The notes under the pieces are model-generated. The model was given only the letters and a program-made list of their open reading frames with translations. It made no database searches and was not told the origin of the DNA. Made by a program: the position numbers and the translations under genes. 12,745 bases of DNA from NCBI GenBank assembly GCA_031555145.1, contig JAVBUR010000090.1, positions 1-12,745 on the forward strand, written 5' to 3'. Shown here piece after piece: positions 5,666 through 12,745 of the stretch. Origin of the DNA: JAJDIA01 sp031555145. Lineage in GTDB: Bacteria; Bacteroidota; Bacteroidia; Bacteroidales; Tannerellaceae. Every line of letters begins with the position of its first letter. Position 1 is the first letter of the stretch.

Positions 5666-7423
5666 TTATTTGGCTTCCGTATCTTCTATGTATTTTTCTT
5701 CAGCGATCTTACGATCCAAGATCTGACTCTCCTTACCCCGCTCTTTAGCAAGTTTCCATTGTTCCACCGCTTTCTCCTTGTCACCGGTCATGAAGAGGAT
5801 ATCCCCATAGTGATCCACCAGTTCAGGACTGTTGGTCTTATCGTTACTGATCGCTTTTTCAATGTATATCTTAGCCAGCGAATACTCACCCTGTACAAAG
5901 AATATCCAGGCGTATGTATCCAGATAAGTAGCATTATCGGGTTCTACGCGGATGGTTTGTGCACTCATCCGTTCCGCTTTCTTCAGATCTTTTTTTTCCA
6001 ATGAAAGAAAATACGCATAGTTATTCAGCACAGCGACGTTACGCTCATTATATTTCAACGCTTCATCATAGGCGCTATAAGCCTTTTCCAACTCTCCCAT
6101 CTGATAATAGGTATCACCTATCTGACCGTAGAAGTCCGACTTGAGACCCATATTCTCAACCGGAATAATCTCCACCCCGGTCTGATAGGCATCCAAGGCT
6201 TCCTGAAAACCGTTTTCCTGGTAATGTGCTATCCCCAGGAAGAAATAATACTCGGGAGAATCCGGAAAGAGTTCGATACACCGGTTGCAAATACGGATCA
6301 CGTCTTTGAATTCAGCGGCTTTCGTTGCCATGTTTAGCAACTGCTGCCAGGCACCCGGATTCTCGGGTTCCATTTCCGTCACCAATTGGTATTGGAATTT
6401 AGCTTCTTCGTCTTTCCCCTGGGCAGCCAGCAGACTGCCATACATCATTTTTAGATCGGTATCCTCGGGATGCTGTTCGATCAGGGTCTCAAACAAGGCA
6501 TTCGATGTTTCAAGCCCCTGATTGGATTGTTGTAGTTTCAGTATATAACGGGACAAAATGCCTACTTTGGTCTCGATATCCAGTTTTTCATTGACCAGTG
6601 CGTTGCGGATCTCCGTTTCCGCAGCATCTTTATTTCCGGCGGCCTCATAGTAGTTAGCCATGGAAACGATATAATAGGGATTGGAAGCATCTATCGTATG
6701 TGCTTTCTGATAACAGGCCAACGCACGCGGAAGGTCTTTGCTTTCCAGGTATAGATCGCCCATCAACAATTGATAACGGGCTTCCATCGGATACTTAGCG
6801 GCAAGCTTTTCGATCTCTTTGAATGCATTACCCTTTTCTTCCATCTGCGAATACAACTTATATTTCTGCAGGGAGAGCGCTTCATTCATCCCCACTGCTG
6901 ATTCCAGGGCATCATAAGCTTCTATGGCTTTACCTATGTCACCCTGTTGGGCAAATGACTCGGCCAGATAATAATTGAGCTCTACCTTTTCCGGATAGGC
7001 TGCGATCAGTTTTTCCAGCACCTCTGCCGATTCGCCGTACATACCCAGACTGCTCGACAAACTGGCCAATGCCATCTGGTAGGTAAAGTTCGCCGGCTCA
7101 TTGCTGACAGCACGCTTCAGCATATCCACCGCCTTATTCGGCCGGTTCAACTGTACATAGAAAGTAGACAGTTCATACAATACCGGGGATGCGGTCGAAT
7201 CAATGAGCAGGCAATGATTAAATGCTTCATAGGCTGCATCAAACTTTCCGGCGGCCTTCAGGTTAAGTCCTTCGTAAAAGAAATAATCAAACTTCCGCTG
7301 GTCGGGAGCTGACAACCTCTTTTCCGGAGCAGCCGGCTTATGATCAGTAGCTGATGCCGTGACAGGTAAAGCACTCAACCCCACCCCAAAGAGAAAAAAG
7401 CAATATAGCAGATATTTATGCAT
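5666..7423 (-). CDS. Exported tetratricopeptide (TPR) repeat protein
   Basis: The 585-aa protein begins with a signal peptide (MHKYLLYCFFLFGVGLSALP, cleavage near ASA-TD). It has no lipobox, so it is probably periplasmic. The rest is almost entirely TPR helices, about a dozen repeats with typical patterns such as A-x-x-x-Y-x-x-A and the clear unit QIGDTYYQMGELEKAYSAYD. TPR arrays are protein-binding scaffolds; I see no enzyme domain. The frame is open upstream to 7483, but that extension overlaps dut and lacks signal-peptide character. ATG 7423 puts the signal at the N-terminus and leaves a 10-bp gap after dut. Its position ahead of the DUF4292 and EnvC genes suggests a shared envelope function. 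Confidence 0.85.
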   Translation of the reverse strand: MHKYLLYCFFLFGVGLSALPVTASATDHKPAAPEKRLSAPDQRKFDYFFYEGLNLKAAGKFDAAYEAFNHCLLIDSTASPVLYELSTFYVQLNRPNKAVDMLKRAVSNEPANFTYQMALASLSSSLGMYGESAEVLEKLIAAYPEKVELNYYLAESFAQQGDIGKAIEAYDALESAVGMNEALSLQKYKLYSQMEEKGNAFKEIEKLAAKYPMEARYQLLMGDLYLESKDLPRALACYQKAHTIDASNPYYIVSMANYYEAAGNKDAAETEIRNALVNEKLDIETKVGILSRYILKLQQSNQGLETSNALFETLIEQHPEDTDLKMMYGSLLAAQGKDEEAKFQYQLVTEMEPENPGAWQQLLNMATKAAEFKDVIRICNRCIELFPDSPEYYFFLGIAHYQENGFQEALDAYQTGVEIIPVENMGLKSDFYGQIGDTYYQMGELEKAYSAYDEALKYNERNVAVLNNYAYFLSLEKKDLKKAERMSAQTIRVEPDNATYLDTYAWIFFVQGEYSLAKIYIEKAISNDKTNSPELVDHYGDILFMTGDKEKAVEQWKLAKERGKESQILDRKIAEEKYIEDTEAK

Positions 7424-7433
7424 ACAATGTGTA

Positions 7434-7868
7434 TTATTGTTTACCGGTATGACCAAAGCCTCCGGCTCCCCGTTCCGTTTCATCCAACACCTCTTCCGGC
7501 TGCCATTCCACCTGACTGTGGGTAGTGATCACCATCTGACAGATCCGTTCACCGTCGTTCACAGTAAAGGGTTCGGACGACAGGTTTACAAGAATGATAC
7601 CTATTTCACCCCGATAATCCGCATCGATCGTGCCCGGAGTATTCAACAGCGTGATACCATGTTTGATGGCCAGTCCACTCCGGGGACGCATCTGCGCTTC
7701 ATAACCTTCGGGCAGCGATATATAGAGTCCGGTAGGGATCAGCTTCCGTTCCAGGGATTTCAATACGACGGGTTCAGACAGGTTTGCACGGATATCCATC
7801 CCTGCCGACAAGGAAGTAGCATAGGCAGGCAGGGGATGATGAGACTTATTTACAATCTTAACTTTCAT
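7434..7868 (-). CDS. dut: Deoxyuridine 5'-triphosphate nucleotidohydrolase (dUTPase)
   Basis: The protein hydrolyses dUTP to dUMP and pyrophosphate, keeping uracil out of DNA and supplying dUMP for thymidylate. At 144 aa it has the length of the homotrimeric class. All five motifs are present in order: AGMDIRA (22-28), PRSGLAIKHG (62-71), GTIDADYRGEIG (79-90, catalytic Asp probably D82), GERICQMV (106-113) and the flexible C-terminal RGAGGFGHTG (133-142). The last motif has His where many homologues have Ser. A gap of 36 bp separates it from ispG. That gap holds TATCTTCG, one base off the -7 consensus, but no matching -33 box. Co-transcription with ispG is the simplest reading. Confidence 0.96.
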   Translation of the reverse strand: MKVKIVNKSHHPLPAYATSLSAGMDIRANLSEPVVLKSLERKLIPTGLYISLPEGYEAQMRPRSGLAIKHGITLLNTPGTIDADYRGEIGIILVNLSSEPFTVNDGERICQMVITTHSQVEWQPEEVLDETERGAGGFGHTGKQ

Positions 7869-7904
7869 TCTTTTTCTTTCTTTTGAAGGACGAAGATAGC
7901 ATAT

Positions 7905-9743
7905 TTATGCATTATGCCAGTCGCCATTCTCTTTTATTAATTGTATCAGACGTTCTACCGCTTCTTCTTCGGGCACATTCCGGATGATACATTCTTTGCC
8001 CTTATAGAGACTGATCTGTTTACGACCGGCACCTACATAGCCGTAATCGGCATCTGCCATTTCACCCGGACCATTCACTATACAGCCCATAATACCGATC
8101 TTCAATCCTTTCAGATGCGAAGTAGCGGCTTTTACACGGGCTATGGTGGCCTGCAGGTCGAATAAGGTACGTCCGCAACTGGGACAGGAAATATATTCCG
8201 TCTTACTGATCCGCAGGCGCGTAGCTTGCAGGATACCGAACATACAACTGTCGGTCACGGTCGCTTCGCCATTCCGGTTGTAGAGAAATATACCATCGCC
8301 AAAACCATCCAGGAATAAGGTACCGAAATCAGCACCCGCTTTCACCTGTAGGGTTTCAATATCCTTTTCGCTGTATTCCCGATGCAGGATAACCGGAGCA
8401 GTGCAACCGGCCATCATAAGCCTGTGCATGGCCGCACGTTGCGATCCCACGCCATTCAGGCTCGTTGTACTTAATAAAACAATGGCAGCGGCGTCTTTGT
8501 TGAGCACATCCAGCACATGATCCGTCAAATCGGGAAGCGCCAGACGGATGAATTTCAATGGCGCATGGTAGTTTGCCAACTCATCGATTTCGGAAGCAAT
8601 AAAACAAGGATACACCTGCGGGCGATCTTTCCAGAAATGGGCATCTACCAACAGTGCCAGATGGTCGGGCAGGTTATCCGGATCTTCTTTCCCGATATAG
8701 ATGTAATCCGGACGTGAAGCGTGTTCAAATTCAAAATTACCCTTACTGCGATCGGAAATAACAATAGGTATATGCCCGCCTCCGATATTCAATACCTGGC
8801 GACTGATACGACGCACGGGATCAATCGGATCATAATCCGGGGCCATTATCCCTTCGATGGGAAGATGGTTTTCCCGTTCGCCGATATAGCTTACCAGTTT
8901 ACGGGCTACCGGCATTTCGGCTTCCGGATCTTCGCTCAGCGATACACGGATGGTATCGCCTAAACCGTCGGCCAACAAGGTTCCGATACCTACAGCACTC
9001 TTGATGCGCCCGTCTTCTCCGTCTCCGGCCTCGGTAACACCCAGATGCAAGGGATAATACATACCGGCGGCTTCCATTGTTTTCACCAACAGGCGGACAG
9101 TTTTCACCATTACGACCGTATTGGATGCTTTCACGGAAAGCACCACATCCGGAAAATCTTCTTCCTTGCAAATCGTTAGGAACTCCATGCAGGAAGCAAC
9201 CATTCCTTCAGGAGTATCCCCGTATCGGCTCATAATACGATCAGACAACGATCCGTGATTCACACCGATACGTATCGCCGTATTGTGTCGCTTGCATATA
9301 TTCAGAAAGGGGATGAAACGATCGCGAATTTTCTGCAATTCAGCAGCATATTCTTCATCGGTATAGTCCAGCAAGGCAAATGTTTTCACCTTATCCACAT
9401 AATTACCTGGGTTGATACGTACTTTCTCCACATTTTGTGCAGCGGCATCTGCGGCCTGGGGATTAAAATGGATATCTGCCACCAGGGGGGTGGTATATCC
9501 TTTTACATTTAAGCGAGCGCGGATCACTCCCAGGTTCTCCGCTTCCCGTTTCCCCTGTGCTGTAAAACGAACATACTCGGCACCGGCTTCGATCATCCGT
9601 ATAGCCTGCCCGACGGCAGCTTCGGTATCCATGGTCGAGACATTGGCCATGGATTGGATACGGATCGGATAATCTCCTCCCAGCGGAGTGGCTCCTATCT
9701 GTACGACAGACGATCGGCGACGATGATAATTAAAATAAGACAT
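7905..9743 (-). CDS. ispG: 4-hydroxy-3-methylbut-2-en-1-yl diphosphate synthase, long (three-domain) form
   Basis: IspG (GcpE) converts 2-C-methyl-D-erythritol 2,4-cyclodiphosphate to HMBPP in the cytosolic MEP isoprenoid pathway. The 612-aa protein has an N-terminal TIM barrel with QSM, ADIHFN, RIGVNHGSL and HLGVTEAG motifs. An inserted domain follows at roughly 290-500, then the C-terminal iron-sulfur domain. Cluster ligands are C520 and C523 (SCPSCGR), C554 (GCIVNGPGE) and E561; their spacing matches E. coli Cys270, Cys273, Cys305 and Glu312. E. coli IspG has about 370 aa and lacks the insertion, whereas plants and many Bacteroidota have the long form. I chose ATG 9743, which follows AAGGAG; the 11-residue upstream extension would run into the terminator hairpin. 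Confidence 0.96.
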   Translation of the reverse strand: MSYFNYHRRRSSVVQIGATPLGGDYPIRIQSMANVSTMDTEAAVGQAIRMIEAGAEYVRFTAQGKREAENLGVIRARLNVKGYTTPLVADIHFNPQAADAAAQNVEKVRINPGNYVDKVKTFALLDYTDEEYAAELQKIRDRFIPFLNICKRHNTAIRIGVNHGSLSDRIMSRYGDTPEGMVASCMEFLTICKEEDFPDVVLSVKASNTVVMVKTVRLLVKTMEAAGMYYPLHLGVTEAGDGEDGRIKSAVGIGTLLADGLGDTIRVSLSEDPEAEMPVARKLVSYIGERENHLPIEGIMAPDYDPIDPVRRISRQVLNIGGGHIPIVISDRSKGNFEFEHASRPDYIYIGKEDPDNLPDHLALLVDAHFWKDRPQVYPCFIASEIDELANYHAPLKFIRLALPDLTDHVLDVLNKDAAAIVLLSTTSLNGVGSQRAAMHRLMMAGCTAPVILHREYSEKDIETLQVKAGADFGTLFLDGFGDGIFLYNRNGEATVTDSCMFGILQATRLRISKTEYISCPSCGRTLFDLQATIARVKAATSHLKGLKIGIMGCIVNGPGEMADADYGYVGAGRKQISLYKGKECIIRNVPEEEAVERLIQLIKENGDWHNA

Positions 9744-9745
9744 TA

Positions 9746-9751
9746 CTCCTT
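9746..9751 (-). promoter_or_regulatory. Shine-Dalgarno-like AAGGAG before ispG
   Basis: The minus strand reads AAGGAG, then TA, then the ATG of ispG at 9743. It is the clearest Shine-Dalgarno match in the window, but the 2-nt spacing is shorter than usual. It supports the chosen start. Strong SD sequences are uncommon in Bacteroidota, so it may or may not matter. Confidence 0.4.
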
Positions 9752-9756
9752 TACCT

Positions 9757-9793
9757 ATAAAAATACAAAGGCACACGGGTGTGCCTTTGTATT
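9757..9793 (-). terminator. Intrinsic terminator after purE, just upstream of ispG
   Basis: Arms AATACAAAGGCACAC (9762-9776) and GTGTGCCTTTGTATT (9779-9793) form a perfect 15-bp stem around two bases; opening the last pair gives a 4-nt loop. On the minus strand the stem is followed by a run of T (five T at 9763-9759, the first two of them paired), then AT. The stem begins 3 bp after the purE stop and its far end lies 18 bp before the ispG start. It should end the rpoN-PAP2-gcvH-purE transcript. The plus-strand side is less T-rich. Confidence 0.85.
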
Positions 9794-9796
9794 GAT

Positions 9797-10303
9797 TTAA
9801 TTTGTTTTGTGCTTATACGAGACGGCGGCCAGTTCGGCATTTGCCTTTACGATCTTGGTCTTCAGGTCTTCCTTATAATCGGCAAGTTTCCCCTGTAGCC
9901 CTTCATCGTTTACGGCAAGTATCTGCACAGCCAGGATACCGGCATTCAACGCACCGTTGATCCCGACCGTGGCCACCGGTATTCCCGGAGGCATCTGGAC
10001 AATGGCCAACAACGCGTCCATCCCTTCCAACGTGGAATTGATGGGGACACCAATCACCGGCAGCGTAGTCATCGACGCGATCACGCCACACAGGTGGGCG
10101 GCCATTCCGGCAGCAGCGATGATCACTTTAATACCACGGTCTTTAGCTCCTTTGGCAAAAACCTCTACTTCGGCCGGTGTACGATGGGCAGATAGTGCAT
10201 GCATTTCGAACGACACTTCCATCTCATCCAGGAACCTGGCGGCTTTCTCCATAACGGGCAGGTCGGAAGTACTGCCCATAATGATACTTACGACCGGTGT
10301 CAT
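9797..10303 (-). CDS. purE: N5-carboxyaminoimidazole ribonucleotide mutase, class I
   Basis: PurE moves the carboxyl group of N5-CAIR to give CAIR in de novo purine synthesis. The 168-aa length fits the class I mutase. Motifs are GSTSD (10-14), SAHRTP (38-43, H40 equivalent to the catalytic His45 of E. coli), AAAGMAAHLCGVIAS, and the signature GVPINSTLEGMDALLAIVQM followed by PPGIPVATVGI. The ATG overlaps the gcvH stop as ATGA, so the two are probably translationally coupled. No purK is adjacent. A strong terminator follows directly. Confidence 0.96.
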   Translation of the reverse strand: MTPVVSIIMGSTSDLPVMEKAARFLDEMEVSFEMHALSAHRTPAEVEVFAKGAKDRGIKVIIAAAGMAAHLCGVIASMTTLPVIGVPINSTLEGMDALLAIVQMPPGIPVATVGINGALNAGILAVQILAVNDEGLQGKLADYKEDLKTKIVKANAELAAVSYKHKTN

Positions 10304-10680
10304 TTTGCGATAAACTGTTCGTATTCAGTGGCTGACAGCAGTTCACTCAATTCGGAAGTATCCGATACGGCGATGCGGATCAACCAACCTTTACCGTATG
10401 CGTCTTCATTGACCAGTTCTGGTTTGTCTTCCAGTTCGGCATTTACCTCCAATACTTCTCCGCTTACCGGCATGAAAAGGTCGGATACGGTCTTAACAGC
10501 TTCAATTGTACCGAATACTTCTTCTTTAGCCACTGTTTCACCTTCTGTGGTAATATCCACATAAACGATTTCACCTAATTCGCCCTGGGCATAATCAGTA
10601 ATACCGATGTAAGCTTCGCCACCTTCCAGACGGATCCATTCGTGATCCTTCGTGTACTTTAAATCTGCAGGAAAATTCAT
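10300..10680 (-). CDS. gcvH: Glycine cleavage system H protein
   Basis: GcvH carries the lipoyl arm that shuttles the aminomethyl group between the P, T and L proteins of the glycine cleavage system; it can also take part in lipoate relay. The 126-aa protein is full length, starting MNFPADLKYTKDHEW. The lipoylated lysine is K63 in GTIEAVKTVSD. The frame is open upstream to 10767, but that extension lies inside the PAP2 gene and is not H-protein-like. ATG 10680 leaves a 13-bp gap. The TGA stop overlaps the purE ATG by 4 bp. gcvP and gcvT are not in the window, and no glycine riboswitch is seen upstream. Confidence 0.96.
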   Translation of the reverse strand: MNFPADLKYTKDHEWIRLEGGEAYIGITDYAQGELGEIVYVDITTEGETVAKEEVFGTIEAVKTVSDLFMPVSGEVLEVNAELEDKPELVNEDAYGKGWLIRIAVSDTSELSELLSATEYEQFIAK

Positions 10681-10693
10681 AATGATGTTTTTA

Positions 10694-11314
10694 TTAAATG
10701 AATAAATATAGATAACTAAGTAAAGAGGCTGTAAATGTACATATAAATCCGAGACATGTACCTGCATATACCTGTGAAGGCGTATGTTTTTTCAGATAGA
10801 TGCGCGAAGTACACACCAGCCCGGCGATCACGACCAACCCGATGAATGCCCAATAGGGGTTCGACATATGCAGACGGGCCACACCCATCACAGCGCCAAG
10901 TAGTCCTCCGGTACCAACGGCATGGGCGCTGATCTTCCAGAACAGATTGATGCAAAGCATCAGGCACAGGGCTACACACACACCCATCAATACCGCCAAC
11001 AGCCAGAAAGGCATGTGCATCTTAAACTGGTAATAGATACAGAGTAAAACGGATGTAACTATGATCATATAAGGGATCGACCGTTCTTTACGATCGCTCA
11101 GATCCACATCTGAAGCCATTCCGGTACGTACCATCAGCAGAATGAACAACCCCGGAATAATGGCTGTTGAAAGCAGGGTACCAAACGCAACAAACAGCTT
11201 CATCCGCTGCGGATACATATCCAAGTATGTGAAATTCAAGGCCAGCAACATACCATACGTTATCATAAGTAACGGATGGAAGAGGAACGATATCGTATTT
11301 GCAAGTGTTCTCAT
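10694..11314 (-). CDS. PAP2-like integral membrane phosphatase, divergent
   Basis: The 206-aa protein has about six hydrophobic helices. It keeps a degenerate form of the PAP2 lipid-phosphatase signature: SDRKERSIP for the K-x6-RP motif, ISAHAVG for PSGH, and SR-x5-H-x3-Q (TSRIYLKKHTPSQ) for SR-x5-H-x3-D. The last acidic residue is therefore Gln. The phosphate-binding Arg and both candidate His residues remain, so activity is possible but not assured. PAP2 enzymes act on phosphatidate, undecaprenyl diphosphate or lipid A phosphates, and the substrate here cannot be read from sequence. It lies 12 bp after rpoN and 13 bp before gcvH, so it probably belongs to their operon. Confidence 0.7.
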   Translation of the reverse strand: MRTLANTISFLFHPLLMITYGMLLALNFTYLDMYPQRMKLFVAFGTLLSTAIIPGLFILLMVRTGMASDVDLSDRKERSIPYMIIVTSVLLCIYYQFKMHMPFWLLAVLMGVCVALCLMLCINLFWKISAHAVGTGGLLGAVMGVARLHMSNPYWAFIGLVVIAGLVCTSRIYLKKHTPSQVYAGTCLGFICTFTASLLSYLYLFI

Positions 11315-11326
11315 TCGTTCACAAAA

Positions 11327-12745
11327 TTAGATTTCTTTTCGTAAGCGTGCTACCGGGATGTCCAGTTGTTCACGGTATTTGGCTACCGTACGGCGGGCGA
11401 TCACATAACCTTTCTGTTTAAGGATAGTGGTCAGCTCGTCGTCAGTAAGCGGTTTTCGTTTGTCTTCCCCCTCAATATGTTCTTTCATGATCTTCTTTAC
11501 CTCACGGGTAGAAATTTCCTCCCCGCTGTCGGTCTGCATAGATTCGGAAAAGAAGAATTTCAACGGATATACTCCGAAATTAGTCTGTACATATTTGCTG
11601 TTGCTCACGCGGGAGATGGTGGATATATCATACCCGGCCCGTTCGGCCACATCTTTCAGGATCATCGGACGAAGCGTCGCTTCATCGCCGGTGAAGAAAA
11701 AGTCGCGTTGCAGCAAGATGATCACTTCCATTGTCCGCTGCATCGTCTCCTGGCGTTGGCGGATGGCATCGATAAACCATTGTGCCGAATCCAGTTTCTG
11801 TTTGACAAACTGGACAGCTTCCCGCATCTCGGAGGTCTGGTTGGCTTTCGTTGCCGAATAGTCCCGGAACATCTCCGCATAGTCGCGGTTGATACGCAAA
11901 TCCGGGACATCGCGGTTATTCATGCTTAATACCAGTTCGCCATTATGCGCTTCGACAATAAAGTCAGGCACCACGGTATTCATCACCGTTTCCATCGCCC
12001 CTCCCCAATCGCTGCCGGGCTTGGGATTCAGCAGTGTGATCTCGCGGATCGCTTTCTTCAGCTGATCTTCGTCGCAATTCAGCGAACGCATGATCTTATC
12101 GTAATGTTTGCGGATAAAATCTTCATAATAATCACGCAGCACCTGCGTCGCCTGCAGCACTCCTCCGGTTTGTTTCTTCCGGGCCAACTGTAGCAACAGG
12201 CATTCCCTAAGATCGCCGGCACACACGCCCGGCGGTTCAAAGTCACGGATTACCTGCAATACACTCTCTATTTCTTCTTCCTCTACTTCCACACCGGCCT
12301 GGAAGACCAGGTCGTCAGCAATGGAAGCCAAGTCGCGACGCAAATAGCCGTCATCGTCAATATTTCCGATGATATATTCGGCGATTTGCATTTCTTTCGG
12401 AGTCAGTTCGCGCAGTCCGAGTTGTTGCAGCAGGTACTCGTGAAGCGACTGGCCGATGGAGAAAGGTATTTCTTCCCTACGTTCGCTTCGTTCAGTGATT
12501 TCCTGGAGCTTATAGTCGGGGATATCGTCTTCGGTCAGGTAATCGCCCAGTGACAAGTCTACATCCGACATCGACTGGCCCTCATCCTCTTCCCCGCCGT
12601 CCGTACCGTCAAAATCATCTATGGGTTCAGCACCCTCTTCCAATGCAGGATTTTCTTCCAGTTCGTGTTTGACACGTTCTTCCAGTTCAATAGCAGGAAG
12701 CTCCAGCAGACGGATCAACTGGATCTGTTGGGGCGAGAGTTTTTG
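11327..12745 (-). CDS. rpoN: RNA polymerase sigma-54 factor, N-terminus cut by the window edge
   Basis: The visible 472 codons run from the right edge to TAA 11327-11329. The first visible residues, QKLSPQQIQLIRLLELP, are the conserved Region I that binds activators and locks the -12 promoter element. Only about 10-20 N-terminal residues should be missing. An acidic Region II follows (EPIDDFDGTDGGEEDEG), then the core-binding domain, a helix-turn-helix near DISTISRVSNSKYVQT and the RpoN box ARRTVAKYRE (encoded at 11369-11398) that reads the -24 element. Sigma-54 needs AAA+ activators, and none is encoded here. The gene heads the leftward cluster, so any promoter lies outside the window. Confidence 0.97.
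   Translation of the reverse strand, partial: QKLSPQQIQLIRLLELPAIELEERVKHELEENPALEEGAEPIDDFDGTDGGEEDEGQSMSDVDLSLGDYLTEDDIPDYKLQEITERSERREEIPFSIGQSLHEYLLQQLGLRELTPKEMQIAEYIIGNIDDDGYLRRDLASIADDLVFQAGVEVEEEEIESVLQVIRDFEPPGVCAGDLRECLLLQLARKKQTGGVLQATQVLRDYYEDFIRKHYDKIMRSLNCDEDQLKKAIREITLLNPKPGSDWGGAMETVMNTVVPDFIVEAHNGELVLSMNNRDVPDLRINRDYAEMFRDYSATKANQTSEMREAVQFVKQKLDSAQWFIDAIRQRQETMQRTMEVIILLQRDFFFTGDEATLRPMILKDVAERAGYDISTISRVSNSKYVQTNFGVYPLKFFFSESMQTDSGEEISTREVKKIMKEHIEGEDKRKPLTDDELTTILKQKGYVIARRTVAKYREQLDIPVARLRKEI

Noticed and set aside
7424..7483. 20-residue N-terminal extension of the TPR protein
   Set aside because: It overlaps the end of dut and would bury the signal peptide.
7869..7904. 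Separate promoter for dut (TATCTTCG)
   Set aside because: One mismatch in the -7 box and no -33 box at the right distance; co-transcription from ispG is simpler.
10681..10767. 29-residue N-terminal extension of GcvH
   Set aside because: It overlaps the PAP2 coding region and is absent from H proteins, which begin at the MNFPADLKYT-type start.
12718..12745. RpoN starting at the TTG in the window
   Set aside because: The frame continues to the window edge with conserved Region I residues, so that TTG is an internal Leu codon and the gene is simply truncated by the window.

Overview
This 12.7 kb window reads as chromosomal core sequence of a member of the order Bacteroidales (Bacteroides/Parabacteroides-like; genus not resolved). 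The evidence is a TAnnTTTG-type -7 promoter element, the long plant-like form of IspG, Bacteroidota-specific envelope proteins (a DUF4292 lipoprotein and a large TPR protein), a GH127 lipoprotein, and weak or absent Shine-Dalgarno sequences. Base and codon use look even throughout. I see no transposase, phage gene, integrase, tRNA, rRNA or CRISPR.

Layout. The left end (1-263) is the only sizeable non-coding stretch. It opens with four 22-bp units, each an inverted repeat (TGAAAC...GTTTCA), followed by a fifth half-site. Next come a doubtful 30-codon ORF, a small inverted repeat and a good -7 element. This element drives the only rightward gene, a membrane zinc metalloprotease of the M50 (site-2 protease) type (264-1424). 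All other genes point left. Read in their own direction they are: rpoN (sigma-54, cut by the right edge), a PAP2-like membrane protein, gcvH, purE, an intrinsic terminator, ispG, dut, a TPR protein, a DUF4292 lipoprotein, an EnvC-like factor and a GH127 glycosidase. The glycosidase and the M50 gene converge and share one TTAA for their two stop codons.

How the genes work together. rpoN-PAP2-gcvH-purE is tightly packed (gaps of 12 and 13 bp, then a 4-bp ATGA overlap) and looks like one transcript ending at a 15-bp-stem terminator. ispG (isoprenoid precursors) and dut (dUTP removal) follow. dut-TPR-DUF4292-EnvC is spaced by only 10, 2 and 3 bp, so it is probably co-translated. The last three of these are exported: a periplasmic TPR scaffold, a lipoprotein and a catalytically degenerate LytM protein, which suggests a cell-envelope or cell-division module. 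The GH127 enzyme lies 70 bp further on, behind its own weak promoter candidate and a 12-bp palindrome.

Most of the window is ordinary housekeeping sequence. The least explained element is the palindromic array at the left edge; its constant arms, variable loops and strict 22-bp phase suggest a protein-binding or hairpin element. I found no clear evidence of a new multi-gene system.
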